Assembly (NCBI RefSeq): GCF_003028855.1
Contig: NZ_CP028324.1
Location: 1,302,001-1,366,000, forward strand
Direction: 5' to 3'
DNA from: Pseudoduganella armeniaca
GTDB lineage: Bacteria > Pseudomonadota > Gammaproteobacteria > Burkholderiales > Burkholderiaceae_D
Length of the DNA: 64,000 nucleotides
Within the stretch, counting starts at the first letter, position 1; each line of letters begins with the position of its first letter. Both the position numbers and the translations under genes were made by a program. Shown piece by piece: positions 27,713 to 36,938 of the stretch. A model generated the notes under the pieces. It did not search any database and was not told the origin of the DNA. It saw only the letters and a program-made list of their open reading frames with translations.

Positions 27713-27793
27713 TATTTTCTGAAAGTTGGTGTATATTTCGGTCAGAATCACGTATCCCACGGGCTTCAGTACTTCAATATAAAGGACCATACG

Positions 27794-28102
27794 ATGGATC
27801 TGTCGAATATGTCGGCTTCCGAATTGCGCCAACTGCAGGAGCAGATCGGCCGCGAACTGAAAAAACGCGAAACCCAGGACCTGCAAAAAGCGCGGGAACA
27901 GATATTCGCGATCGCCCAGCGCGTGGGCCTGCCGCTGAAAGACCTGATCGCCACCGGCGGTCGCGGCAAGGGCAGCACCGTCGCGGCACGTTACCGCAAC
28001 CCGGACGACACCACGCAGCAATGGACCGGTCGCGGCCGCCAGCCGAAATGGGTCAAGGAATGGGTCGATTCGGGCAAGGCGATCGACGACCTGCGTATCT
28101 GA
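27794..28102 (+). CDS. H-NS family nucleoid protein
   Basis: A 102-residue H-NS/Bv3F-type protein. The N-terminal half is a charged coiled coil for oligomerisation (ELRQLQEQIGRELKKRE). The C-terminal half holds the DNA-binding core, YRNPDDTTQQWTGRGRQPKW, with the GRGRQP loop that enters the AT-rich minor groove. Such proteins silence AT-rich, often foreign, DNA. AAGGACC lies just upstream of the ATG. It stands alone between the WecA-type gene and manB, followed by a palindrome with a T run. Confidence 0.93.
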   Translation: MDLSNMSASELRQLQEQIGRELKKRETQDLQKAREQIFAIAQRVGLPLKDLIATGGRGKGSTVAARYRNPDDTTQQWTGRGRQPKWVKEWVDSGKAIDDLRI

Positions 28103-28117
28103 AAAGCGGAACCCGCC

Positions 28118-28174
28118 GGGGACAGGCACCTGTCTATGGGTCTTCGACCCGTAGACAGGTGCCTGTCCCCTTTT
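28118..28174. repeat. Intergenic palindrome, GGGGACAGGCACC family, with T run
   Basis: 25-base arms at 28118-28142 and 28146-28170 around a three-base loop; one G-T wobble. Outer part GGGGACAGGCACC, unique inner part TGTCTATGGGTC. TTTT follows on the plus strand, so it may terminate the H-NS transcript. Confidence 0.9.
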
Positions 28175-28296
28175 GGTTGCTGCCGATGGTCCGGTGGGAC
28201 GACACTTGCCTGATAACGGTATCGCACTTACTATACCGATGTTTCCAATCTTGAAAGCCTGCCGCCAGCGCGGCCACGGCACACCTACTTACACCT

Positions 28297-29679
28297 ATGG
28301 TCTCCCTGTCCAAATCCATCTTCAAAGCTTACGATATCCGCGGCATCATCGATAAAACGCTGGATGCGGGCATCGCCCGCAAGATCGGCCACGCCTTCGG
28401 CCTGGCCGCCGTTGCGCGCGGCGAAAAGAGCGTCGTGATCGGCCGTGACGGCCGCCTGTCCGGCCCCGCGCTTGCTGCCGCCCTGGCCGAAGGCCTGCAA
28501 TCGGCCGGCGTGGACGTGATCGACCTGGGTGTCGTGGCCACGCCGATGGTGTACTTCGGCACCAACGTGCTGGAAACGAAGTCCGGCATCATGGTCACGG
28601 GCAGCCACAATCCGCCTGACTACAACGGCTTCAAGATGGTGCTGGCCGGCGAGGCGATCTACGGCGACGCCATCACGGGCCTGTACGAAAGCATCGGCCG
28701 TGACGAAGGCAAGGTGGCCGCGCAGCCGGGCGCCTACCGCACGCACGACATCCGCGCGGCCTACCTGGAGCGCATCATCGGCGACGTGAAAGTGGCGCGC
28801 CCCATCAAGATCGCCGTGGACTGCGGCAACGGCGTGGCTGGCGCCTTCGCCGGCGACCTGTATCGCGGCATGGGCTGCGAGGTCATCGAGCTGTTCTGCG
28901 AAGTGGACGGCAACTTCCCCAACCACCACCCGGACCCGGCGCATCCGGAAAACCTGCAGGACCTGATCCGCTGCCTGCAAGAGACCGATGCCGAGATCGG
29001 CCTGGCGTTCGATGGCGACGGCGACCGCCTGGGCCTCGTCACGAAGGACGGCCAGATCATCTACCCGGACCGCCAGATGATGCTGTTCGCGGCCGAGGTA
29101 CTGTCCCGTAATCCGGGCGAACAGATCCTGTATGACGTGAAATGCACGCGCCACCTGGCACCGTACATCGAGAAAGCCGGCGGCAAGCCGCTGATGTACA
29201 AGACGGGCCACTCGCTGGTCAAGGCCAAGCTGAAGGAAACCGGCGCGCCGCTGGGCGGCGAGATGAGCGGCCATATCTTCTTCAAGGACCGCTGGTACGG
29301 CTTCGACGACGGCCTGTATGCCGGCGCGCGCATGCTGGAAATCCTGACCAAGGAACAGGACCCGTCCGCGCTGCTGAACGCGCTGCCGCAATCGGACAGC
29401 ACGCCGGAACTGCACCTGCACCTGAACGAAGGCGAGAACTTCGCGCTGATGGACAAGCTGCGCAGCGACGCCACCTTCCCGGGCAATCGCCAGATCATCA
29501 CGATCGACGGCCTGCGCGTGGAATACGAGGACGGCTTCGGCCTGGCCCGCTCGTCGAACACGACACCGGTCATCGTCATGCGCTTCGAGGCCGAGACGCC
29601 GGCAGCCCTGGCGCGCATCCAGGGCCAGTTCCGCGACGTGATCCTGGCCGCCAAGCCGGACGCCGAGCTGCCGTTCTGA
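28297..29679 (+). CDS. manB: Phosphomannomutase/phosphoglucomutase
   Basis: A 460-residue alpha-D-phosphohexomutase of the AlgC/ManB type, interconverting hexose 6- and 1-phosphates for nucleotide-sugar supply. The phosphoserine loop is TGSHNPPDYNGFKMV, the metal loop DGDGDRLG, the sugar-binding loop GGEMSGHIFF, and the phosphate-binding C-terminal part RSSNTTPVIVMRFE. It is followed 21 bases later by waaC. It could feed GDP-mannose or glucose-1-phosphate for the rml genes; the substrate preference is not decided by the sequence. Confidence 0.94.
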   Translation: MVSLSKSIFKAYDIRGIIDKTLDAGIARKIGHAFGLAAVARGEKSVVIGRDGRLSGPALAAALAEGLQSAGVDVIDLGVVATPMVYFGTNVLETKSGIMVTGSHNPPDYNGFKMVLAGEAIYGDAITGLYESIGRDEGKVAAQPGAYRTHDIRAAYLERIIGDVKVARPIKIAVDCGNGVAGAFAGDLYRGMGCEVIELFCEVDGNFPNHHPDPAHPENLQDLIRCLQETDAEIGLAFDGDGDRLGLVTKDGQIIYPDRQMMLFAAEVLSRNPGEQILYDVKCTRHLAPYIEKAGGKPLMYKTGHSLVKAKLKETGAPLGGEMSGHIFFKDRWYGFDDGLYAGARMLEILTKEQDPSALLNALPQSDSTPELHLHLNEGENFALMDKLRSDATFPGNRQIITIDGLRVEYEDGFGLARSSNTTPVIVMRFEAETPAALARIQGQFRDVILAAKPDAELPF

Positions 29680-29700
29680 GGTGCCGGTACTGAAAGCAGC

Positions 29701-30684
29701 ATGAACATCCTGCTGGTGCGCGTCTCCTCGCTGGGAGACGTGCTGCACAACCTGCCCATCGTGGCGGACATCCGCCGTCATTTCCCCGACGCGAACATCG
29801 ACTGGGTGGTGGAGGAGGGCTACGTCAGCCTGGTGCGCTTGCATCCCCAGGTGCGCAACATCATCCCGTTCGCGCTGCGGCGCTGGCGCAAGCGGCTGGG
29901 CGACCGGGCCGTGCGCGCCGAGATCCGCCAGTTTTTCGGCACCCTGCGCCAGGTCGAATACGATTACGTGTTCGACACCCAGGGGCTGCTCAAGACCGGC
30001 ATCATCATGGGCGCGGCGCGGATCGTGCGCGGCGGCCAGAAGGTCGGCCTGGCCAACGGCAGCGAGGGCTCCGGCTACGAGGGCATATCGCGCATCTTCC
30101 ACAGCAAGAGCATTCCGCTCGACCCGCGCACCCACGCGGTCGCGCGCGGGCGCCTGGTCGTCGCGGCGGCGCTGGGCTACCAGGTCGACACGCCGGCCGA
30201 CTTCGGCCTGCCGGAGGTGTCGCCGCACGAGCCGAAGCCGGCCTGGATGCCGGCCGAGCCCTATGCCGTGTACTTCCACGGCACGGCGCGCGACGCCAAG
30301 AAATGGGCCCCGGCCAACTGGATCGCGCTGGGGCAGGCGCTGGCGCCTATGCCCATCCTGCTGCCGTGGGGCTCGCCCAAGGAACAGGCCGAAGCGGAAA
30401 CGCTGGCGGCCGGCCTGCCGAACGCACGCGTGCTGCCGCGGCTGTCGATGGCCGATGCCGTGCTGCTGGCGCGCCATGCCGCGCTGGCCGTCGGTGTCGA
30501 CACGGGCCTGACGCATATCGCCGCCGCGTTCAGCCGGCCTGTGGTCGAGATCTACTGCGATTCGCCGCGCTGGAAGACGGAAGGCAACTGGTCGCCAAAG
30601 ATCATCAACCTGGGCGACCAGGGCGCGCCGCCGTCCGCCGCCGAGGTGATCGCCGCGGCCCAGCGCCTGCTGCCCGCGCAATGA
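29701..30684 (+). CDS. waaC: Lipopolysaccharide heptosyltransferase I
   Basis: A 327-residue GT9-family glycosyltransferase adding the first heptose to Kdo in the LPS inner core. The start NILLVRVSSLGDVLHNLP is the family signature, with the catalytic Asp; VDTGLTHIAAAFSRPVVEIY carries the ADP-heptose site. It overlaps waaA by four bases. GmhB at 34.2 kb, which makes the heptose donor precursor, is nearby. Confidence 0.95.
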   Translation: MNILLVRVSSLGDVLHNLPIVADIRRHFPDANIDWVVEEGYVSLVRLHPQVRNIIPFALRRWRKRLGDRAVRAEIRQFFGTLRQVEYDYVFDTQGLLKTGIIMGAARIVRGGQKVGLANGSEGSGYEGISRIFHSKSIPLDPRTHAVARGRLVVAAALGYQVDTPADFGLPEVSPHEPKPAWMPAEPYAVYFHGTARDAKKWAPANWIALGQALAPMPILLPWGSPKEQAEAETLAAGLPNARVLPRLSMADAVLLARHAALAVGVDTGLTHIAAAFSRPVVEIYCDSPRWKTEGNWSPKIINLGDQGAPPSAAEVIAAAQRLLPAQ

Positions 30685-31976
30685 CCAGGTTTCTCTACAC
30701 GCTGGTGTGGTGGCTGGCGCTGCCGCTCGTGCTGCTGCGCCTGTGGCTGCGCGGCCGCCAGGAGCCCGGCTACCGCCAGCATTGGAACGAGCGTCTCGGC
30801 CTGTACGGTCGCCGTGCCGCCAACGACGAACCGCTGACGATCTGGGTGCATGCCGTGTCCGTCGGCGAAACCCGCGCGGCCGAGCCGCTGGTGGACGCGC
30901 TGCTCAAGCACTATCCGCGCGGCCGCATCGTGCTGACGCACATGACGCCCACGGGCCGCGCCACCGGCAGGAGCCTGTTCGGCAAGCACGGCGCGCGCGT
31001 CGTGCAATCCTATCTGCCGTACGACATCCCGGCGCTGGTGCGCCGCTTCATCCGCCATTTCGAACCGCGCCTGTGCATCTTGATGGAGACGGAAGTGTGG
31101 CCGAACCTGATCGCCGAGTGCGGGCGGCGCAAGGTGCCGGTGGTGCTGGCCAATGCCCGGCTGTCCGAACGCTCGCTGCGCAAGGCGCAAAAGCTGGGCG
31201 GGTTCATGCGCGATGCCGCCGGCGGCATCGGCCTGGTCGCGGCCCAGACGGAGGACGACGCGGCGCGGGTGCGCCAGCTGGGCGTGGCCAACGTGGCCGT
31301 CACCGGCTCCATCAAGTTCGACGTGGTGGTGCCGCCGGCCCTGGTGAACCTCGGCTCGCAGCTGCGCAACCAATTCGGCGTCGGCCGCCCCGTGCTGCTG
31401 TGCGCCAGCACCCGCGACGGCGAGGAGGCGCCGATCCTGGAAGCGTTCGACGCCGCGCTGGCGGCCGGCACGCTGCCGGTGGACACGCTGCTGCTGCTGG
31501 TGCCGCGCCATCCACAGCGCTTCGACGCGGTGGAGCTGATGGTGCGGGAGCGCTCGTTGCCAGTACAGCGCCGCTCGCAATTGACGGGCGGCGGGCGCGT
31601 CGCGCCGGATACGCGCGTCGTGCTGGGCGATTCGATGGGGGAGATGTTCGCCTACTATGCGGCCTGCGACGTGGCCTTCATTGGCGGCAGCCTGATGCCA
31701 CTGGGCGGCCAGAACCTGATCGAGGCCGCGGCGCTGGGCAAGCCGGTACTGATCGGCCAGCACACCTTCAATTTCGCCCAGGTGACGGAGGATGCGCTGG
31801 CCGCCGGCGGTGCCGCTCGCGTGGCCGATGCAGTCGACCTGATGACGCAGGCCGGGCGCCTGCTGAACGACGCCGAAGAGCGCGCCCACGTGGGACGCAA
31901 TGCGCTGGCGTTCGCCAACCAGCATCGCGGGGCCACCGCGCGCACGCTCGCACTGCTGCCTCCGCTAGCGGAGTAA
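30681..31976 (+). CDS. waaA: 3-deoxy-D-manno-octulosonic acid transferase
   Basis: A 431-residue GT30 enzyme that adds Kdo to lipid A. One N-terminal membrane anchor (about 4-22) is followed by the acceptor domain with VHAVSVGETRAAEPLV, whose Glu is the catalytic base, then METEVWPNLI and the donor domain with FIGGSLMPLGGQNLIEAA. The ATG at 30681 overlaps the waaC stop. A palindrome with a T tract follows directly and probably ends the manB-waaC-waaA transcript. Confidence 0.96.
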   Translation: MTRFLYTLVWWLALPLVLLRLWLRGRQEPGYRQHWNERLGLYGRRAANDEPLTIWVHAVSVGETRAAEPLVDALLKHYPRGRIVLTHMTPTGRATGRSLFGKHGARVVQSYLPYDIPALVRRFIRHFEPRLCILMETEVWPNLIAECGRRKVPVVLANARLSERSLRKAQKLGGFMRDAAGGIGLVAAQTEDDAARVRQLGVANVAVTGSIKFDVVVPPALVNLGSQLRNQFGVGRPVLLCASTRDGEEAPILEAFDAALAAGTLPVDTLLLLVPRHPQRFDAVELMVRERSLPVQRRSQLTGGGRVAPDTRVVLGDSMGEMFAYYAACDVAFIGGSLMPLGGQNLIEAAALGKPVLIGQHTFNFAQVTEDALAAGGAARVADAVDLMTQAGRLLNDAEERAHVGRNALAFANQHRGATARTLALLPPLAE

Positions 31977-31983
31977 AGCAAAC

Positions 31984-32040
31984 CGGGGTCAGGTCTGGCA
32001 ATCGGACATTTGTCCGATTGCCAGACCTGACCCCGTTTTT
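31984..32040. terminator. Palindrome between waaA and the GNAT gene, likely bidirectional terminator
   Basis: Perfect 25-base arms at 31984-32008 and 32011-32035 with outer part CGGGGTCAGGTCTGGC and unique inner part AATCGGACA. TTTTT follows at 32036-32040, which fits termination of waaA. It belongs to the palindrome family of this window. A lone right half-arm of the related type (GATCGGTGCCTGTCCCC) lies just after it at 32045-32061. Confidence 0.85.
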
Positions 32041-32073
32041 GGGCGATCGGTGCCTGTCCCCGGAGCTAACTAC

Positions 32074-32529
32074 TCAGCCCCGTGCCAGCAGCAGCGCCGT
32101 GTACACCACCGGCACGCCGTTATAAGCCTGCTCCACCGTACCGGTCGCAACAAACCCGGCACTGCGATACAAACCCTGCGCGACCTGGTTGGAGGCGGCG
32201 ACATTGACCCGTACGTCGCCAGCCAGACGCCCCAGCACAGCCTCCAGCAGCATGCGGCCCACGCCCCGGCCACGGGCCGTCGGCGCCACGAACAGCGCGC
32301 GCAGCGTATCGCCCGACCAGGCGGCGAAGCCGATGATGGCGTCGTAGCAGGTACAGACGTGCACATCGCATTGTGCGAACGCGGCCAGCCGCTCGCCGTC
32401 CTGCGCCAGCGGCAGCAGCGTGAAGCGCGCAGGCTCGAACTGGAATTCGTCGAGCTTGGCCGCATCGTAGACGGCGGCGACGGCAGGGAAATCCGCCGGG
32501 CGGTACGGACGAATGGCCAGTATCGCCAT
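32074..32529 (-). CDS. GNAT-family N-acetyltransferase
   Basis: A 151-residue acetyltransferase-fold protein. The acetyl-CoA loop is visible as LFVAPTARGRGVGRMLLEAV (R/Q-x-x-G-x-G/A type), followed by VRVNVAASNQVAQGLYRSAGFVATG, the last two strands and helix. Substrate unknown. The ATG at 32529 is used; it overlaps the end of the metallopeptidase gene by four bases, suggesting coupling. Longer readings on this frame are antisense shadow. Confidence 0.85.
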   Translation of the reverse strand: MAILAIRPYRPADFPAVAAVYDAAKLDEFQFEPARFTLLPLAQDGERLAAFAQCDVHVCTCYDAIIGFAAWSGDTLRALFVAPTARGRGVGRMLLEAVLGRLAGDVRVNVAASNQVAQGLYRSAGFVATGTVEQAYNGVPVVYTALLLARG

Positions 32530-32531
32530 CG

Positions 32532-33533
32532 TCAGTTCCACAAGACCGGCAACTCCTGCGAGCGCCGCCGCAGCAGCTGCTTGGCCTCCTCGTAGTGCGG
32601 ATAGACGCGGCCGACGTGGGCCCAGAAGCGCGCGCTGTGGTTCATCTCCAGGATGTGCGCCAGCTCGTGCGCCACCACGTAGTCGATCAGCGGCAGCGAG
32701 AACTGCAGCAGCTTCCAGTTCAGCCGGATCATGCGCTGCACCGTGCACGAGCCCCAGCGCGTATCCGCCGAGGACAGCGAGAAGCCCGCATACTGCACGC
32801 CAACCCTGGGCGCATACAGGTCCAGGCGCTGCTGGAACAGGCCCTCGGCCTGCTGCTTGTACCAGTTGCGCGCGCGCTCCTTGACCAGCTGCTCGGTGGC
32901 GCCGGGCACCAGGCCCATGCTCAGCTCCTGCGTGGCCGGATTGAACTCGGTGCGGTTGCGCGCGGCCACGTACAGACGCAGGGTGATCTCGCCGCCCAGG
33001 TACGGCAGCCGGGCCCCGTCCTTCCATTCGACCGGGGGCTTTTCCAGCCGCGCGGCGCGGCGCTGGCGCCGTTCGTCCAGCTTCGTCATGATCCAGTTGC
33101 GCTTGGCGCGGATCGCGTTCTCCACGTCGGCCAGCGTGCAGCGCTTCGGCGCCGTCACGCGCAGGCCGTCGTCGTCAATCATGAAGCCGATCGAATTGCG
33201 GCTGGAGCGGCGCAGCACGTATTCCAGCACGAACTCGCCGACCAGGAGCTGCTGCCGCTCCAGCCCGGGCGCGAGCGGCGGCAGCACCGGGTCGGGCCGG
33301 CGCAGCGGCACGGGTGGCCGTAGCAGGTTCACGGTGGCGGGGGCGGGAACGGGAAAGGAAGAGGGCAGAGCGGGGACAGGCGAAGAGTTGGCAGGAGCGG
33401 CAGCGGCGCTGCCGAACAGGTCGAGCTGGGGAGCGTCACCCCCCTCCTGCGCCGTCGACCTGTTCGTGGCCAGTTCGTCTAGCCAGCGTTGTAGGCGTGG
33501 GGCGAAATGACGCGCATTTCTGATTCGATCCAC
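32532..33533 (-). CDS. YgjP-like M48-type metallopeptidase domain protein (DUF45)
   Basis: A protein of about 333 residues with a C-terminal YgjP/WLM-like zinc metallopeptidase domain. The zinc site is VVAHELAHILEMNHSARFW (HExxH plus a third His). RWGSCTVQRMIRLNWKLLQF before it is the family's conserved strand-helix. The N-terminal 110 residues are Pro/Ala-rich and poorly conserved. No ATG suits the start: GTG 33533 gives a 55-base overlap with the acyltransferase gene upstream, and a later start is possible. The substrate is unknown; gene order next to plsC-gmhB is common in Burkholderiales. Confidence 0.78.
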   Translation of the reverse strand: MDRIRNARHFAPRLQRWLDELATNRSTAQEGGDAPQLDLFGSAAAAPANSSPVPALPSSFPVPAPATVNLLRPPVPLRRPDPVLPPLAPGLERQQLLVGEFVLEYVLRRSSRNSIGFMIDDDGLRVTAPKRCTLADVENAIRAKRNWIMTKLDERRQRRAARLEKPPVEWKDGARLPYLGGEITLRLYVAARNRTEFNPATQELSMGLVPGATEQLVKERARNWYKQQAEGLFQQRLDLYAPRVGVQYAGFSLSSADTRWGSCTVQRMIRLNWKLLQFSLPLIDYVVAHELAHILEMNHSARFWAHVGRVYPHYEEAKQLLRRRSQELPVLWN

Positions 33534-34219
33534 TGTTCCACCTGTTCCATCATGCTGTCGGGCGTGTGCCCTTCCGGCGAGATCGGCTTGCCGACGGAAA
33601 CCGTGACCTTGCCCGGATATTTGATAAACGAATTCTTCGGCCAGCATTCGCCGGAGTTCAGCGCGATCGGTACGACCGGGGCATTCGTCTCGATCGCGAG
33701 ACGCGTGCCGCCGCTCTTGTACTTGCCGGCCTGGCCCACCGGAATGCGGGTGCCTTCCGGGAACATGATAATCCATTGGCCGTCTTTCAGGCGACGTTTG
33801 CCGTGCGCGACCACCATCCGGAACGCATTTTTTCCCTGTTTGCGGTCGATCGGGATCATGCGCAACAACGCGATGCCCCAACCGAAGAACGGGATGTACA
33901 GGATTTCCTTCTTGAAGACGAACACCAGGGGGCGCGGCAGGTTCGCCAGCAGGAAAATCGTCTCCCATGCCGACTGGTGTTTCGACAGCACGATGGCCGG
34001 GCTGTCGGGGAAATTCTCGTGGCCCTTGAATTCGTAATGGATGCCGCAAATGACCTTGGCGCACCAGATCATGAAGACGTTCCAGCGCGACGTGACCCAA
34101 TAGCGCTTGTTGTAGGGCAGGGGCGCGGCCAGCATGCAGACGAAGGACCAGATGATCGTGGCGATCGCCATCACCACGGTAAACAGCAGGGAACGCAGGA
34201 ACAGGATGGCTTTACGCAA
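33479..34219 (-). CDS. Second PlsC-type acyltransferase
   Basis: A 246-residue 1-acylglycerol-3-phosphate acyltransferase homologue. One N-terminal membrane helix (about 8-32). The catalytic motif is KHQSAWE: His with Glu in place of the usual Asp at the HX4D position, a known variant. IMFPEGTRIPVGQAGKYKSG is the substrate loop. It lies 16 bases after gmhB on the minus strand and overlaps the metallopeptidase gene. It may differ in lipid acceptor from the gene at 21.2 kb. Confidence 0.9.
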   Translation of the reverse strand: MRKAILFLRSLLFTVVMAIATIIWSFVCMLAAPLPYNKRYWVTSRWNVFMIWCAKVICGIHYEFKGHENFPDSPAIVLSKHQSAWETIFLLANLPRPLVFVFKKEILYIPFFGWGIALLRMIPIDRKQGKNAFRMVVAHGKRRLKDGQWIIMFPEGTRIPVGQAGKYKSGGTRLAIETNAPVVPIALNSGECWPKNSFIKYPGKVTVSVGKPISPEGHTPDSMMEQVEQWIESEMRVISPHAYNAG

Positions 34220-34235
34220 TCGGCTCTCCAGGGGA

Positions 34236-34814
34236 TCAGTTGGCCGCCGCGGACGCGGCGGGTTGCTTCAGAATGTGCTGCACGGTGGCCGCCAGGTCGG
34301 GGAAGACCTGGGTGCCGGGCGGCAGCCCGCCGGTGACGTGGGTCTTCTCGCCCTTGCCGGTCAGGACCAGGTAGGGCACGCAGCCGCTGATGAAGCCCGC
34401 CTGCAGGTCGCGCAGCGAGTCGCCCACCGTCGGCACGCCTTTCAGGCTGACCTGGTAGCGCTTCGAGATTTCGGCGAACATGCCCGGTTTCGGCTTGCGG
34501 CAGTCGCAGTTGTCGGCCGCCGCATGGGGGCAGAAGAATACCGCGTCGATGTCCGCTCCCACCTGCAGTGCCAGCCGGTGCATCTTGGCGTGAATCGCGT
34601 TCAGCGTGGTGATGTCGAACAGCTGGCGGGCGATGCCCGACTGGTTCGACGCGATCACCACCCGAAATCCCGCCTGGTTCAGGCGGGCGATCGCTTCCAG
34701 CGAACCGGGGATGGGGATCCACTCGTCGGGCGACTTGATGAAGTCCGGCGAATCATGGTTGATCACGCCGTCCCGGTCCAGGATGATCAGTTTCGGGTGC
34801 TGCGTCTGTGGCAT
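34236..34814 (-). CDS. gmhB: D-glycero-beta-D-manno-heptose 1,7-bisphosphate 7-phosphatase
   Basis: A 192-residue HAD phosphatase in ADP-heptose synthesis for LPS. The nucleophile motif is IILDRDGVINHD; the zinc-binding loop typical of GmhB is CPHAAADNCDCRKPKPGM; VGDSLRDLQAG holds the last acidic motif. It lies nine bases after the glyS stop and so probably belongs to the glyQ-glyS transcript. Its product joins the pathway used by waaC at 29.7 kb. Confidence 0.95.
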   Translation of the reverse strand: MPQTQHPKLIILDRDGVINHDSPDFIKSPDEWIPIPGSLEAIARLNQAGFRVVIASNQSGIARQLFDITTLNAIHAKMHRLALQVGADIDAVFFCPHAAADNCDCRKPKPGMFAEISKRYQVSLKGVPTVGDSLRDLQAGFISGCVPYLVLTGKGEKTHVTGGLPPGTQVFPDLAATVQHILKQPAASAAAN

Positions 34815-34823
34815 GGGTAACCC

Positions 34824-36938
34824 TTACGCCGCCAGTTTCGAGATGTCGGCGACGCGGTTCATCATGCCGTGCAGGACCGACAGCAGCGCCAGGCGGTTGT
34901 TGCGCAGTGCGATGTCGTCGGCCATCACCATCACGTCGTTGAAGAAGGCATCGACGTCGTCGCGCAGCTGCGCCAGCGTCTTCAAGGTGCCGGTGAAGTC
35001 GCCCGCGCCGAACGCGGCATCGACTTCCGGCTGCACGCGCGTGACGGCGGCGGCCAGGTTCTTTTCCGCCGTGTCCTGCAGCAGGTCAGGATTGACGCTG
35101 CCGGCCTGCGCCAGCGCTTCCTCGTTCTTCTTCAGGATGTTGGTGATGCGCTTGTTGGCGCCGGCCAGCGAGCTCGATTCCGGCAGTGCCGCGAAGGCCT
35201 GCACCGCTTCCAGGCGCTGGACGATGTCGTCCAGGCGGTCCGGATTCTGCGCCACCACCGCTTCGATCTCGTTCGGCGTGAAGCCGCGCTCGCGCAGGAT
35301 GCCGCGCAGGCGGTCCAGGAAGAACGCGGTCACTTCCACGGATGGGTCCTTGAAATTGGCCACGCCGCCGAACTGCGCGACGGCGTCCGCCAGCAGCTCC
35401 GAGATCGCCAGCGGCAGGCGCTTCTCGATCAGCATGCGCAGCACACCCAGGGCGTGGCGGCGCAGTGCGAACGGGTCCTTGTCACCAGTCGGCTGCAGGC
35501 CGATGGCCCAGATGCCTACCAGGGTTTCCAGCTTGTCGGCCAATGCCACGGCGGTGCCGGTAGCGGTCGAGGGCAGGGCGTCGCCGGCAAAGCGCGGCTG
35601 GTAGTGTTCGGAGGCGGCCAGCGCCACGTCTTCCGGCTCACCGTCATGACGGGCGTAGTACGTGCCCATGATGCCCTGCAGTTCCGGGAACTCGCCCACC
35701 ATGTCCGTCAGCAGGTCGGCTTTCGACAGGCGCGCGGCCCGCTCGGCCAGCGTTACGTCGCCGTTCAGGCGCGCCGCGATGGCCTTGGCCAGGCCGGTCA
35801 CGCGCTCGCTGCGCTCGGCCTGCGTGCCCAGCTTGTTGTGGTAGACCACGTTCTTCAGCAGCGGCAGGCGCGACTCCAGGGTTTTCTTCTTGTCCTGCTC
35901 GAAGAAGAACTTCGCGTCCGACAGGCGCGGCCGCACCACGCGCTCGTTGCCGCCGATGATGGCCTGCGGCGTGTCGGTGGCGATGTTCGAGACGATCAGG
36001 AAGCGCGAACGCAGCTTGCCGTTGGCATCGGTCAGCGCGAAGTATTTCTGGTTCGTTTGCATCGTCAGGATCAGGCATTCCTGCGGCACGGCCAGGAACT
36101 CTTCCTCGAAATGGCATTCGTAGACGACCGGCCATTCGACCAGCGACGTCACTTCCTCCAGCAGCGCTTCCGGCATCAAGACCTGGTCGGCGCCGGCTTT
36201 TTCCAGCAGGGCGGTGCGGATCTGTTCCTTGCGTGCCTCGAACGACGGGATCACCTTGGCCTGTTCCACCAGCGTGCTGGCGTAGGCATCGGCGTGCGGC
36301 ACCGTCACGGCGCGCTGGCCGGGAGCCGTCAGGAAGCGGTGGCCGTCCGTCACGTTGGCGGCGGTCAGGCCCAGCAGGGTCAGTGGCAGCACCTGGTCGC
36401 CGTACAGGGCGATCAGGCTGTGCGCCGGGCGCACGAACTGCACGGTGGCGCCGTCCGGGCGCTGGTAGCTCATCACTTTCGGGATCGGCAGCTTGGCGAC
36501 CGATTCCTCCAGCGCGGTTTGCAGGCCGCTTTGCAGCGGCGCACCCGGCGCGGTGTAGGTGTAGAAGAAGCTTTCGGCCTTGCCGTCCTGGGCGCGTTCC
36601 AGGTCCGCCACCTGCAGGTCGGGGAAGCCCAGTGCGGCCAGCTTTTTCGCCAGCGGCGCGGTCGGGTTGCCGTCCTTGTCCAGCGCGACCGTCACGGGCA
36701 GCACTTTTTCGCGGATCGACTTGTCCGGCGAGACGTCGCGCACGTTGGTGATCGATACCGCCAGGCGGCGCGGCGTGGCGTAAGTGGTGGCGACGCTGTC
36801 CTGTTCCAGGAAGTCGCGCGCCTTCAGGCCGTTGACGATGCCGGCGGCAAAGGCGGCGCCCAGCTTGGACAGGGCCTTCGGCGGCAGTTCTTCGGTCAGC
36901 AGTTCAATCAGGAGAGTCTGGGTCATGGCGGTAGTCAT
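34824..36938 (-). CDS. glyS: Glycine-tRNA ligase beta subunit
   Basis: A 704-residue subunit of the tetrameric bacterial GlyRS; it binds tRNA and is needed for charging. The N terminus LLIELLTEELPPKAL is the family signature; the HD-like middle and the C-terminal anticodon-binding domain are present. The ATG at 36938 overlaps the glyQ stop in ATGA; an in-frame ATG at 36926 matches most described N termini equally well. Longer readings extend into glyQ in another frame and are not real. Confidence 0.96.
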   Translation of the reverse strand: MTTAMTQTLLIELLTEELPPKALSKLGAAFAAGIVNGLKARDFLEQDSVATTYATPRRLAVSITNVRDVSPDKSIREKVLPVTVALDKDGNPTAPLAKKLAALGFPDLQVADLERAQDGKAESFFYTYTAPGAPLQSGLQTALEESVAKLPIPKVMSYQRPDGATVQFVRPAHSLIALYGDQVLPLTLLGLTAANVTDGHRFLTAPGQRAVTVPHADAYASTLVEQAKVIPSFEARKEQIRTALLEKAGADQVLMPEALLEEVTSLVEWPVVYECHFEEEFLAVPQECLILTMQTNQKYFALTDANGKLRSRFLIVSNIATDTPQAIIGGNERVVRPRLSDAKFFFEQDKKKTLESRLPLLKNVVYHNKLGTQAERSERVTGLAKAIAARLNGDVTLAERAARLSKADLLTDMVGEFPELQGIMGTYYARHDGEPEDVALAASEHYQPRFAGDALPSTATGTAVALADKLETLVGIWAIGLQPTGDKDPFALRRHALGVLRMLIEKRLPLAISELLADAVAQFGGVANFKDPSVEVTAFFLDRLRGILRERGFTPNEIEAVVAQNPDRLDDIVQRLEAVQAFAALPESSSLAGANKRITNILKKNEEALAQAGSVNPDLLQDTAEKNLAAAVTRVQPEVDAAFGAGDFTGTLKTLAQLRDDVDAFFNDVMVMADDIALRNNRLALLSVLHGMMNRVADISKLAA

